In this document: piece by piece, positions 1 to 10,509 of the stretch
Numbering within the stretch: the first letter of the stretch is position 1
Layout: each line of letters begins with the position of its first letter
Assembly: GCA_030544235.1 (NCBI GenBank)
Contig: CM060484.1
Coordinates: 21,666,531-21,730,530, forward strand
From: Lepturacanthus savala
Taxonomy: Eukaryota > Chordata > Actinopteri > Scombriformes > Trichiuridae
Direction: 5' to 3'
DNA: 64,000 nt
Translations under genes and position numbers: made by a program
The notes under the pieces: model-generated
What the model saw: only the letters and a program-made list of their open reading frames with translations
What the model was told of the DNA's origin: nothing
Database searches by the model: none

Positions 1-282
1 TTATGTCGAATCTAAACAACCGACATTTGCTCTCTCCCCGTAGAGGGTTTTAGGGGTATAAAAACCGCACCCGAATAGAGAGGAGGGGGATTTGCCTGAC
101 CTCTGCATATCATCTTTTTGGGGTTCTCTCTGCATTAAGCGGAGGTCTTTAATTTGACTGGGAAATCCTGGACTGTACTGCAGACAGTTCTTTTATGATG
201 CTCAACTTTCAATAAAATCCTTGAAAATGCATCAGCAGTGTTTCTGAAGATCCTTCCTCTCAACTCGGTAGTTTATTCTACA
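1..282 (+). mobile_element. Possible LTR (3' part) of a retroelement
   Basis: The first 282 bases look like the promoter-to-polyadenylation part of a long terminal repeat. There is a TATA-like tataaaaa near 57 and a polyadenylation signal aataaaa near 212, and the segment ends in ...ctaca, where LTRs normally end in CA. Immediately after it, homology begins to a DNA element whose fuller copy lies at 39148-40604, so the LTR appears to have landed in and truncated that element. The left end is outside the window and no internal retroelement genes are visible. It could also be an unrelated promoter fragment. Confidence 0.35.
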
Positions 283-1357
283 CGCGTTCATGTGTCGTCG
301 TCGTCAGCGCGCACAGATATATCGTTGCAACAATGGCAGAGAAGAAGACGTCGACTGGCAGCAAAACCAAGGGGAAAACTGTTCTTGAAAAAGCAACAGC
401 CATGCGGAAGCTAACAGAAGAATGAAACAGGACAAGAGTGGTTATCGGTACGGCTTTCCAGCACAGGCGCCAGCTAAAAAGTGAGAAGGGGCTCCAGACG
501 GATGCCAAAGTCGCCGAATTTTTACTGGATATGTAAGATGTTGTCTTCTAATTACATGATATTTTGACATACTGGTCGGTTACAGGTATTGTAGGCCTAT
601 TCAACCAGTCAGTGAGAAAATGAAAGATGACAAACTTATTGTCAATCGAGTGACATAAGCATAATTCCAGCATGTTTCGCTAAGCTACCTACTCTGTCAA
701 CTACAAGGCTAAGCTAAGTCTGAGCTTGAGCTCTCGTCATGAAAACTCTAAATACAAAAACACGTGAACAATACTGTGATTACCACAATTTGATTATCGC
801 AAATTTATGGTGACTACAACAGAAAGGTGCCTTTATCCCAGAGATACCCCATACCCCCGTGTGAGTCGTTCCGTTTGTTGCCCGTGAAATAAAGCGCCCG
901 CAAGTAAATAAGTCAGTAACATAAATCATTCAAATTCAGGTATGTGGTAGGCTACTACGGGCAAATGCATACTACTTATAAAATAATCCATGTCTGTGAC
1001 TGTAACCTATGATGGCTGGCTAGAGACACGATACAGCAGGCTACGTACATCGTATCATTACTGCAATAACAAAGTAATTGACACACGTATCCAATCAACT
1101 AGTGGAAATCTAACAGATGCTCTAGTTTGAATTTTATGTCAATATTCTTGAAATTACAATAATGAAAGACTGTTTACGTTCATTACGATGTTCACAAATC
1201 TTGTGAAGACGACATTGCTTGAAGTTAGCAAAGCGGTCACTGTCTGTCATGCTATTGGCGTGAAGGCTCGTGAACTCCTGTGACCCCTCGAGAGTGTGCG
1301 CGTTCATGTATCCATGAATCGTGAAGGCGTTTTTTTCCAAGATCTCCCACTCCACCT
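283..1357. mobile_element. TTAA-flanked DNA element, copy 1 (5' truncated)
   Basis: This copy matches 39148-40604 over most of its length, with small indels and a deletion of roughly 85 bases near its right end. The right terminus reads CCCACTCCACCT followed by TTAA at 1358-1361. The fuller copy shows the inverted counterpart AGGTGGAGTGGG after TTAA. A TTAA target is typical of piggyBac and Kolobok elements; the exact superfamily is not established. The left end is missing and is replaced by the LTR-like segment at 1-282. Confidence 0.6.
333..532 (+). pseudogene. Decayed first coding exon inside TTAA element
   Basis: From ATG 333 a basic frame (MAEKKTSTG...) runs to TGA at 423-425, then continues open with a motif like LKSEKGLQTDAKVAEFLLD up to a consensus donor gtaag at 533. 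The second copy has CGA at the position of the stop, so the stop looks like a CpG transition. I recall similar 'LK-EKG-K-D-E-A-FLLD' exons in teleost multicopy, transposon-linked proteins; that is memory, not a search. No downstream exon was recognised within the element. Confidence 0.4.
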
Positions 1358-1361
1358 TTAA

Positions 1362-4300
1362 GTTCTTTCCCAGTCCAAATGAAATTGACTGTCTCTTTGT
1401 AATACCTGGTAGTTTTGTCCTCCTATGATCCACAAGGGTCAGAATCCATATCTTTGCCCACAGTGTGCAGGTGAGATTCGCAGAGTAGGCGATGCTCCGA
1501 GTGTCTCTCCTATGGGTGGCTCACATTCTTCCTTCCACAGGCACAGGTGTTTTCACACCCTAGCGATCCCAACTAAAATAACCTGGCCAAATCCTCGGTC
1601 AACTCAAATAAAACAAAATCCAGCACAAACAGCAGGTGAACACAGTATCTTCCTGGTCTACAGTCTTAAACGTTCAGCTTATTTGTTTACATTTAGTATT
1701 GACCTAGGCTTAGTCTGCTATCATATTCACCTAGGTTACGAAGCTTAAAACAGACTTGTTTCTAGCATCCTCATCACCACGTGTACTCTGTAAAACACTT
1801 TGAGTTGCTTCTTGGTGAATGAAATGTGTGAAATTTGCCAGAAAAGAAGAAGCTGTAGATGTATTTCTGCACATTACCTAACAATCTTTATTAATTGAAT
1901 TATGAAATGCAGTTGTGTTACACACATTAGATATAGAACACATTTAAACACATTTAAACAGTTGAATCATCAAGCCACTTTCTGCCACAGGTTTGCAACA
2001 TCTACATGTATGTAGTGTTCTAGGGCCTACTCTCTGCACTGTAAAGCATATTGGTCCATTACTCATCTTACATTATATGCGAATATAATGTAAGGATTTT
2101 AGACTTTCAGAATTTCTCAATATAAATATATTTTTAGTGTTGTCCTACTTTCTGGTGACATCTGTGACTTTGTAGTTTGGAATTTACACAGTAATTTGAA
2201 CATGTTCACACCACAAATTACCACCCCCACCACGCTAATACTGTGGCAAGAAAACTCTGCACTATCTACAGATGCAGCAAATTCACGTTTGTACAAAATT
2301 AGAGGCAGCATGCATTTCTCAAAAGCATTTATTCATAAAAATACAAAAGTATAAAATGCATGATAATCTAAACTAAATGGTCCTATATACATGAATGTAT
2401 ATTAATGTGTGTGGGTATATGCTGTGGGTGTGTGCGTGTCTGGGGGGAACTACAAAGATGGCTGCCATGGTGGCTGTGTGCATAGGCTTAATGTCACTTT
2501 GTGAATGTTTCAAGGTGTTGTATTAAAACAAGGTCAGTATGCATGCAAGTTGGGACACTAACATCACAAGCCTAAAACACAGTGAACCGTAGCCTAAGTC
2601 TGAACACATTAACAAAGTTCATCAGTCTTGCCTAACCGTGGTTGTTAATGTTCTGTTCTGCCCAGGTCATCTTACCAGTCCGTGGGAGGGAAGGAGATGA
2701 TTGGTCTTTGGTTCTGCTTCTTTAAGATGGCTGAAGATGTTGTTTGCAGTTCTGGTGTGGTGCAGTACATCTGTTGTGCAGACCCCATTGCTCTCTGTTA
2801 ATCCTTGTTGCTGGTTGGACGAACCAGGTGTGAGTTGCTTCAGTGGTGTTTGCTGGACGTTGTTGAGTCCTCGGTCAGATCCTCACGATGCTGGCACTGT
2901 TGTGGCTAAATAACCCCTTGAAGCTGCAGAAGGTTTCTGTCCTGCAGCTTCTCCTGTTACAGAGCGATGCCCTGCTGATGAGCAGGTGGGCCGGAAGAGA
3001 TTGAGGGTCAGAATATCCAGAAGAGAGTGTAGGTCAGGGAATGGGACAAAGGCAGATGCCTTATATCTGACATTACCAAAGGTTTACGGGGGGGGGACAC
3101 TATTTCCAGGCTCAGCCAGCTGAGCAGATCTTTTGCATATCACCTTTGTGGGTACAACAGTGATGATCCTGTTGAAATGAAAATTGAGGTTGTAACCCTT
3201 CAAAATAATGTGTAGCTCAAGTCTCATCAGCACTCAACATTTTTGGAGCTTGGTAGACCCAGACAACTACAAAAACCAAGTAACTATGAAAATGTCTGCT
3301 TTGTTTGGGTCTTTAGTTCAGTGAGTCAGCCTTTTCTGATATGAATGTAATGAAATCTGAAACTAACATTTGAATGACTCCAAAAGAGTGAACCTAAGTG
3401 GGTATACTCCAGCATACATCTCTCTTGTTTGCTCCATGCTGTGCCAATCATCTCACTAAAAAGACACATACAACTATGCATGTGAATACACTTGTGAAGT
3501 GTGATACAGTGACATGGGCAGATAAAACAAAATGATGACTGCATATTTAACAATATGTATTTATATTGGCATTTTGTTTTGATAGCATTCTTTCAATTTA
3601 ATGTGAGATACACACCAAAAAGTATTGTATTGATTTTTTTGTGATGTTTGATATAAAATGTGAGTTTTGGACACTGATATTTTAAAAGTGTTCAGTTAAA
3701 ACAAGCTTATTGAGTTAATTTGATTTAAAATAAAGAATAAATGTTACAAAATATGAGTAGCTTGCATTTTGATTTTGTAAAAGTATCTCTCGGAGGGGGA
3801 AAAGATTGGAGATCTTTGGAGGTCTAGCTATATCACTGCCTCTAAACTTACATAATAGGTCATTAAGCCCCCCCTCAAATATTTAAATGAAATTTATCAA
3901 TAATTGTCAATATAAACTAAGTTTTATCTTATTTACATTTGTTTATATTGCCCAGCCCTATCGACATATATAGTGGACACATCCAGTCCAGCCATTAAGT
4001 TTTCGCAACCCTAGAGGCTGCTTCATGTATACTATGTTTTGTCCACTAGAGGTCACCATAACACTTTGTCACTGCAGTTTCAGGCTCTGTTTCCGTTTCT
4101 GCCCTGCTGGAAGCTTGTTGGAAAATCACTATATTGAATTGATGGGTTATTTTGCTACTTTATGTAAATATATGAGTAAGGCTGGCTAAGCGAATTTTAA
4201 TGATGATGCCCATGCACGGTTTTACTCCTCAGCTCAGAGTTCTACAGGAGCCCTGCTGCACAGGCATTTTACCCACATCTGTCCTCATTGCTCCAATTAT

Positions 4301-4730
4301 AGAAATAACACACCAAACTCTATAGATTCACTGGTTCAAGTTCAGGTTTGACTTGACCTCTGGTGACTGAGAGAATCGTGTTCATGTTTTTGACAGTGAC
4401 GCACCCACCTTCACAGCTTAATCAGACAGCTACGGCTGGTATCAGAACCTGCTGCTTATATCCTCCAAAAAAGTAGATCACTTCAGTCCAGTTCTGAGGT
4501 AGGTTTTATTTCATTTTATGCCCAATTTCTGCTGTTGTACCATCAGTTTTGCAAAATGTATCAGTTTGCACTTTTTAGGACATTTGCTACACCAGTGCAA
4601 AGATGTTGAAATATTTTGTTATGACAATAAAAATAAAGTATTGAAAAACCTGAATTGAGAAACAGGTTTTTAACTCTACAGGTCTTTTAAACCAATCTAG
4701 ATGTTTCTGGCTTTCTTTTTTTTTTAAATC
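1362..4730. other. Intergenic, no gene recognised
   Basis: The open frames here are short, lack homology I recognise and have no convincing splice context. A weak hint of a LINE/SINE 3' tail (ctgtaaaacactttgagttgc) lies near 1785-1805. A GT-rich stretch lies near 2405-2445 and an oligo-G run near 3088. The motif ccactagaggtcacc near 4041 resembles a degraded CTCF core. Confidence 0.5.
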
Positions 4731-4734
4731 AACT

Positions 4735-5235
4735 TTGAGGCTGATAAGATGATTTATTTGTCCCACAGTGGGGAAAGTGCACACAGACTATATCTAGATG
4801 AATGGATGGATGGATAGATAGGATAGATATGATAGATGCACCATGTACAAGATATGCTACAGTGAGTCCCACATGAATTGTACATTAGGCTAAGTTATTG
4901 CACACGAAGAATTATTATATAAATGCATTTTTTTGGCTTCTGTTTTTAGGCAGTGTTTATTGTAGAGTCTCACAGCAGCAGGAAGGAAAGACCTGCTCCT
5001 TTACACAGTGAGGGTGTATCAGTCTCACTGAAGCTGCTCTCAGACCAGACAGTACATCCTGCAGGGGGTGCAACTCATGGTCCAGCATAGATGTCAGTTT
5101 TGCCAGGACCTGTCTGTCACCCACCTCCCGTACTGAGTCCAGAGAACAACCCAGGACTGAGCTGAACTTCCTGATGGCCTTGTCCAGCCTCTTTCTATAC
5201 CTCTGTGATGCTGCCGCTACAGCAGACTACACCAT
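4735..5235 (-). mobile_element. LINE remnant: 3' end of an L2/CR1-like ORF2
   Basis: Read on the minus strand, about 5230-4953 encodes the C-terminal tail of a fish LINE ORF2 without an internal stop. It contains blocks such as FSSVLGCSLDSV, VGDRQVLAKLTSMLDHELHPL and VRLIHPHCVKEQVFPSCC, then a stop. This tail is characteristic of L2/CR1-type non-LTR elements. Downstream on that strand come a 3' UTR and a GATG/GATA simple-sequence tail. The copy is strongly 5' truncated (no endonuclease or RT core), as expected of incomplete reverse transcription. Confidence 0.75.
4798..4838. repeat. GATG/GATA simple repeat (LINE tail)
   Basis: Degenerate (atgg)n/(gata)n runs lie just beyond the LINE 3' UTR on its minus-strand reading. 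This position fits the simple-sequence tail of L2-like LINEs. Confidence 0.8.
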
Positions 5236-5785
5236 ACAGAAATAATTTATTAATATCTCACACTGCCCTGTTCATTCTCCTGTTATCTTATTCCATTTTA
5301 TCTTGTATATTGTCCTATGTTGCTTTTTTCTTTGAACTGCATGTGTTGTACGTATTGTCTATAGATGTCCTTAGATGAGTGGCTGCTGCTTCATGTGGTT
5401 TTGTTGTAAATGTGCCTTACAGGAAATACAAGCTCATTTGACCCAGAAATCATTTTCCACTACCTGTATGTTATCACAGCAGTGGTGAATTACGGCATGG
5501 AAAAAACATTGTGGTTTAGTCTCGGGTTTCTCTCTCAATCTCTCTGTGTATACCAGTGGTGAAAGTACATAAAAAAACATTGGTTTCGTCTTTAACATCT
5601 GTTGATTCTTATATTATTGGGTCCAATCTGCATCCGAACTAAAATATAAGTACCTCAGAATTATACTGAAGTAGTAGTAGATGTACTTAATTTCCATCAG
5701 TGCTGAATAAGATACATCTGCACTTAATGTGGAGCTGAAACGCACTAAAACTTTAAAATTACATAACAGGCTTTTACACATACAC
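5236..5785. other. Intergenic, no gene recognised
   Basis: No ORF or RNA gene is evident. The ccagtggtgaaagtac ... gatgtacttaatttcc stretch near 5550-5700 resembles a diverged 'acttaagtaaaagtac' nonautonomous element common in fish. Confidence 0.4.
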
Positions 5786-6361
5786 ACTGTAACGAATTGC
5801 TGTAAATTTACAAGAAAATATCAACAGCAAGGTCCTGTTATATTTATATACAGGACAATCCTGTATAATAACAGACAAAACAGTATAATAACAGTTTAGA
5901 ACACTGTTACTGTATTATTGGTCCACGTAAAGAAAACGGTAAGGTCTTGTAATGTTTGCCTTGCATTTTGGGGAAAAAAAAAGATTTGAGCAATGAGCAT
6001 ATGAAGGAAGGAAGGAAAGAAGGAAACAACTTGTTCCTTATCTCCGTACATCCTTTCAATCAACAGGTGAGTACCTCACTGTTTTGTTAGAGCTAGCAAC
6101 AACCATTACTTACTAAATTTGGAGTCATTTGGAAGAAGAGCAATTCCTATAGTTAATTATGACACTCAGAGTGAGTAAATTCTTTGCTAACATAGCTAAC
6201 ATCTTGCTGTTAACACTTGCTAATTGGAATTCTGAGCTGTTATATGTGTACATATTATTGAAACATATAAGGTAGCAAGGTCCAAAAATGGTCGTTTAGC
6301 AGCATAAATTTTACGGGACGCCCACAGCCTTGTAAATTAAGGGTTTCAGAATGCCCGGCGC

Positions 6362-6535
6362 CGACTCGGTCCATGTGCCGTCTAGGTGCGCACCGTTTTG
6401 AGAGGTTTGCGTGCGCGCGCGCGCACACACGAACCCGTTCCATGTGCCGCCGCGGTGCGCACCGTTTTGCGTGCGCGTGTGCACACACACGAACCCGTTC
6501 CATGTGCCACCGCGGTGCGTACCGCGCAGCTACTG
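6362..6535. repeat. GC-rich minisatellite, about 60-bp unit, three copies
   Basis: Three successive copies of a unit containing ccatgtgccg-(c)-ggtgcgcaccg followed by alternating purine-pyrimidine gcgcgcgcacacac. The last copy ends near 6535. CpG density is far above the AT-rich neighbours. Long GC alternations can adopt Z-DNA. Overlapping frames on both strands across it are repeat artefacts. Confidence 0.85.
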
Positions 6536-6902
6536 AATCGGATCACGGACTGTCCGTGTATGTGTGTGTAGCCTGTAGCTACATGCCTCTCTCCTCGCAG
6601 GCCGGGGGAGTGCAGTGCGTTAACTTGTAATTAATATCCAGTGTATGTGGAATTGATGTACATTTATGACAGAAGCTCAGTCTGTGAACTTTTTAAAAAA
6701 GTTTGACCTGATTTGAGAAGAGGACTGGAATTTGATAAAGATTGCAAAAATAGCTGCTTGAATCTTTCTAGAATGTGGAACTGATAATCAGTTGGTTAAT
6801 GTATGTTTTTGCCTTTGTTTTAATGTTGTTTTTTCCCTTTAGAGAATCCTTGTTTGGCAAAGAAATTCAAAGGGATGTACAGTAAAACTTTGTTCTCAAA
6901 TT

Positions 6903-6995
6903 ATGTTTCCATGCCAAGTCTGTGGACATCAATGTAGAAGTGTAGTGGCCTATGGGAAACACATGCATATTCATAGCAATGTAGCATTTTGCTAA
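6903..6995 (+). pseudogene. C2H2 zinc-finger exon remnant
   Basis: A 30-codon frame encodes one canonical C2H2 finger, spaced C-x2-C-x12-H-x3-H (CQVCG ... HMHIH), followed by TAA. An acceptor-like pyrimidine tract plus AG precedes it near 6842. In related teleost multicopy genes, as I recall them, a first finger like this starts a longer protein whose later exons resemble those at 7075-8238. Here the frame closes, so either it is spliced before the stop or the exon is dead. Confidence 0.4.
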
Positions 6996-7074
6996 TGTTT
7001 ATTTGTCCTTGTCATACTGTTTAACTTCTTTTTAAACTACCACCCAAAGTTATTTATAAATTCAACTCTTCTAG

Positions 7075-8238
7075 GAATCTGCCATGGCAGCTGATGTGGA
7101 GAGAACCCTCCTACTTCCTGCAATTCCTCGGTTGATACTGCGTGGTATGTATGAACTTTTATTTTTCTTTTTATGTTTAGATGAGCCACCTAAGTCTTTC
7201 TTTTAATTCACCAAGTGTTTTTCTAACATTCCATAACTTGAAAACATAAAAAACTGATATTGTGTGAATCCCCTTTCATCCTTTGACCACAACATCAGAT
7301 AGCTTTCCACTCACATTCATGTATTCATATCAATATAGACCATCAAGACAAATGATGTGACAGCAGATAGTATTTTACTTCTTGTATCATCTTGTGTTGT
7401 TTGCTCTTTCACTATTATATTATTCTATACACTATTATAAAGATATGTTTGCTTAAACAATAGGTTAAATAAAAGGCTGGTCACTGTTTTTTCTTTTTTT
7501 TTTCCAGGTGAAGCACCAGGTTACTGCATCCATGGCTGGATGATAGGGCACATCATTTGTGAAGGCATCCAGCCATCTTTCATCTCTGGGCTAGCTGCAC
7601 TCTTTTCCACATTTTACATCTTTAACCTGGAGAATGATGATGGTGTAGCAGCCACCCTGGAGTTCATCCAAAGGTAAGATGTTTTAATTAGGTATGGGAA
7701 TGATTCCTTGTTGTTGAGTTTTGATGCCTAAGACTTGTGACAATCACATGAAATTTGATTTATGTGATCTTAGTAACAAAAGGGCTGGCAAAGTTGCTAC
7801 GCAACAGTACCATCCTGGAAATTTTCAGGACTTTTTAGCAATGGAAAGTAGGGCAAATTGAAAAATAAAAAAGAAAAGAAACGAAGAGGGTTTCAATAGG
7901 GCCTTGCCCGCTTCACGGGCTCGGGCCCCAACAAGTTCAATAAAATATGCATTTAATTACACAATGATATATTTTTTAGCTCTGAACATGCGTTCTTGTG
8001 TTTCAGGTGGTTCATAGGAATCAATCCGGAGCGGGGCACAACGGCTGCACCGGGCAAAGGCAAGTCAAAGCAGCACACCCGTCTCAAGTCTTCTAAGAAG
8101 ACTGATGGATTTTGGAATGGGGCTTTGTGTAGTCCTCACTTGTTTGTCATTTATTTTAAAGGCTGCAAACATTTGATGTTAATAGACATAGTTGAAGTCA
8201 AGTTGACTAATATAATTGGATTTTTTAATTTTTTTTAA
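7075..8238 (+). CDS. Spliceable ORF of a teleost multicopy uncharacterised family (three exons)
   Basis: Three blocks with good splice signals join in frame: 7075-7144 (donor gtatgt), 7508-7673 (acceptor ttttccag, donor gtaaga) and 8007-8238 (acceptor tttcag). Starting at ATG 7084 this gives 152 aa. The second exon encodes FISGLAALFSTFYIFNLEND then TLEFIQR. The third begins WFIGINPERGT, a motif I recognise from a large set of teleost predicted proteins of unknown function often linked to zinc fingers and mobile DNA. After about 35 residues the third exon loses resemblance to that family and ends in low-complexity sequence. A polyadenylation signal lies at about 8342. It may be a truncated pseudogene; no function is assigned. 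Confidence 0.4.
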
Positions 8239-8640
8239 TTGTATTTTATTTTCTGGAGAAAGTTAGGCATTATTTGCCATGTTTTAACTTTAGCACAACT
8301 GCAGCAAAACTTGATACATACATATGTGCATGTTGAATGTCAATAAAATGTTTTGAAAGGACACTTTGAAGTTATATTATTTGTCTTGATATTTTAAGTT
8401 GCAGTTTCAAATGCTATGTTTATTGTAAATAAATGTTAATAAACTTTTTTTTACTGTCAATTATTTCAACAGCAATTTACTGTTAAGGTTTAAAATAGCA
8501 GTTCTTTGCTGTATCTATGAAAACAGTAGCAAGTTGTAAATTTCAGCAACAGCAACATACTGTTAATTTTACAGCTACTTCCTGGCAACCCTACTGCTAG
8601 TTGTTTACTGTTTTTAAGGGGGGGGATTTCTAAGAGTGCA

Positions 8641-8994
8641 GGAAGCAGAAAGATTTAAACCAAGGAAATTCCCAAAATGTGTCAAAGGGCAGCAGGAAAC
8701 TTTCACTAAAATAAAACTTCATTTTCATCACCTAAATGAGTTTCACAATTACAGACGGTAAATGAGTCACATTCACCACAGAAAGCTTCCGTTCTATGAA
8801 TATTACAGTTGTTTAAAAAAGTGTTTTCTAAAAGGTGAGTAAAACCCAAAATTATATTATATTTTGTTTTATTTTGATGCATTGGGAACACTGCATTTTG
8901 TTAAAAAAAAACCTTTTATTTACAAACTTATTTACTGTATAAACTAAAATATTTTTTTTCAGGATTTAGCATTTCTGTGAATCACTAAAGAACC
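8641..8994. other. Intergenic, AT-rich
   Basis: No gene or recognisable repeat is seen apart from oligo-A/T runs. Confidence 0.5.
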
Positions 8995-9207
8995 CATCAA
9001 CTGGCCTGAAGAGAAATGGAGAAACATTTTGAGCACTGATGGAAGTAAAACTGTTCTTTTTGAGTCCAAGGGCCACAGACTATTGGATGACCACCAAAGA
9101 CTGAATTTAAGACACATTTCAATCTAAAGACAGTGAAGCATGGTGCTCTAAGCATCATGTATGGGGATATTTCTTTTATTATAGTGTCAGGCCTATTTAT
9201 TGTATAA
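8995..9207 (+). mobile_element. Tc1/mariner transposase fragment
   Basis: Conceptual translation gives WPEEKWRNILSTDGSKTVLF, then after a frame change LKTVKHGALSIM and a VSGL block. This matches the central Tc1 transposase segment (W..VLWSDES...F, then KTVKHGG.SIM.WG). The Asp of the usual SDES motif is retained, but stops and a frameshift make it dead. The match stops abruptly where the minisatellite begins, so array DNA has replaced the rest of the transposase. Confidence 0.65.
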
Positions 9208-10150
9208 CAACAGAGACACAGCGGTGGTGACGACAGTGTTGGAGATATGGCAGTGGGAAAAAAGGGACAGCGTTGGAAACATGGCATTGGACCACAGTGG
9301 GCGACACATGGCAGTTGAGATATGGAGGTGAAGACATGGTGGTGGAGAAACTGCAGTGGAGACACAGCTGTGGAGACTGTGTTGACGAAAGTCACAGCAT
9401 CGGAGACATAGTGGCAATGAAGACAGGACAGTGATGGACATGGTGGAAAAGACACAGCGATGTAGGTGCAGCAGAGGAAACAAGGTGGGGGAGAGACACA
9501 ACAGTAGCGGGACAGTCTTGAAGACACAGCATTGGACACAGAGTGGTGAAAACATGGTGGTGGAGACATCTGTTTAAAGACACAGCTGTGGAGACGTTGT
9601 GTTGGAGACAGCATTGGACACAGCACTGGAGACACAGTGGTTGATGCAAGACAGTGGAGATGCAGTGGAAACACGTGGAGACTTGGCAGTGGAGGCATGG
9701 CGCTGGAGACGGTGTTGGATACACAGCAATGGAGACACAGCGGTGGAGGTGCATTGGAGACATGGCTGTGGAGACACAACAGTAAAGATATAGCGATGGA
9801 GACACAGTGGTGAGGAAAAAGTGGTGGACACATGACTGAGGAGACAGCAGCGGAGGAGTATTGGAGACACAGTAGATGCATAGTGTTGGATACACATCAG
9901 TGGAGACATATTGTTGGAGACATTGTTGAAGACACAGCGTTTGAGACACAACATTGGATACACAACAGTGGAGATGCAGTGGAAACAGGTGCTGACTTGG
10001 CAGTAGAGACATGGCACTGGAAACACAAAGGTGGAAACGCAGTAGATATACACTCACTAATAAAGTGGCCGGTGAGTGTACATCAGTGGAAACATAGTGT
10101 TGGAGACACCGCACTGGATACTGGTTTGTGCTCTGATATGCACTGTCAAC
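9208..10150. repeat. GTGGAGACACAG minisatellite, block 1
   Basis: Degenerate tandem array of about 14 bp (13-15), consensus near gtggagacacagcg with variants such as ttggagacacagca. Longer combinations recur: a segment with tgcagtggaaaca, then gacttggcagt, then gagacatggc occurs at about 9660 and again at about 9970, about 310 bp apart. Antisense frames over the array encode only periodic Cys/Ser/Val/Leu-rich sequence. Confidence 0.92.
10049..10078. mobile_element. Isolated Tc1 terminal repeat inside the array
   Basis: ctaataaagtggccggtgagtg nearly matches the right terminus of the Tc1 element at 20544-21420. It interrupts a repeat motif (gtagata...cac / atcagtgg) that is otherwise found uninterrupted at 12081. 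It looks like an excision footprint or an extreme internal deletion. Confidence 0.6.
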
Positions 10151-10152
10151 TG

Positions 10153-10509
10153 TGAAACCTATATAGTCAGGTGTGTGCCTTTCCAAATCATGCCCAAGCA
10201 ACTGAATTTACCACAGGTGGACTCCAATTAATCTGTAGAAACATTTCAAGGATGATCAGTGGAAACAGGATGCACCGGAGCTCAATTTTGAGCTTCATGG
10301 CAAAGGCTGTGAATACTTACGTACATGTGATTTCTTTTTTTTATTTTTAATAAATTTGTAAAAGTCTTAAATATCTCTTTTCATGTTGTCATTATGGAGT
10401 GTTCTGTGTAGAATTTTGAGGAAAAAATTAATTTAATCCATTTTCGAATAAGGCTATAACATCATGTGTAAAAGGTGAAGCGCTGTGAATACTTTCCAGA
10501 TACACTGTA
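10153..10509 (+). mobile_element. 3' end of a Tc1-like transposon
   Basis: The segment running from aggtgtgtgcctttccaaat through cacaggtggactccaat to the terminal gtgaatactttccagatac matches, from memory, the 3' non-coding end of a Tc1-like family very common in salmonids and other teleosts. It ends at ...cactgta. With the transposase fragment at 8995-9207 it brackets minisatellite block 1. The two may come from one element expanded internally or from two different Tc1 copies. Confidence 0.8.

Larger units (their letters stand above)
5786..8640. mobile_element. Putative transposon-like unit with 'actgtaa' ends carrying zinc-finger family exons
   Basis: Both flanks are dense in ttactgt/acagtaa-type motifs: 5788-5920 on the left, and 8450-8640 on the right ending ...tttctaagagtgca. 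Many repetitive teleost DNA elements have termini of this kind. The exons at 6903-8238 lie between them. The termini are too diverged for me to define matching inverted repeats or a target duplication, so the boundaries are approximate and the single-element interpretation is an inference. Confidence 0.3.

Noticed and set aside
8997..10201. Long minus-strand ORFs (up to 294 aa) rich in Cys, Ser, Val, Leu, His over minisatellite blocks, also 11593-12719 and 15695-17092
   Set aside because: They are the reverse reading of gtggagacacag repeats, in several overlapping frames at once, with no domain or splice logic. Periodic composition is explained by the 14-bp unit lacking stops.
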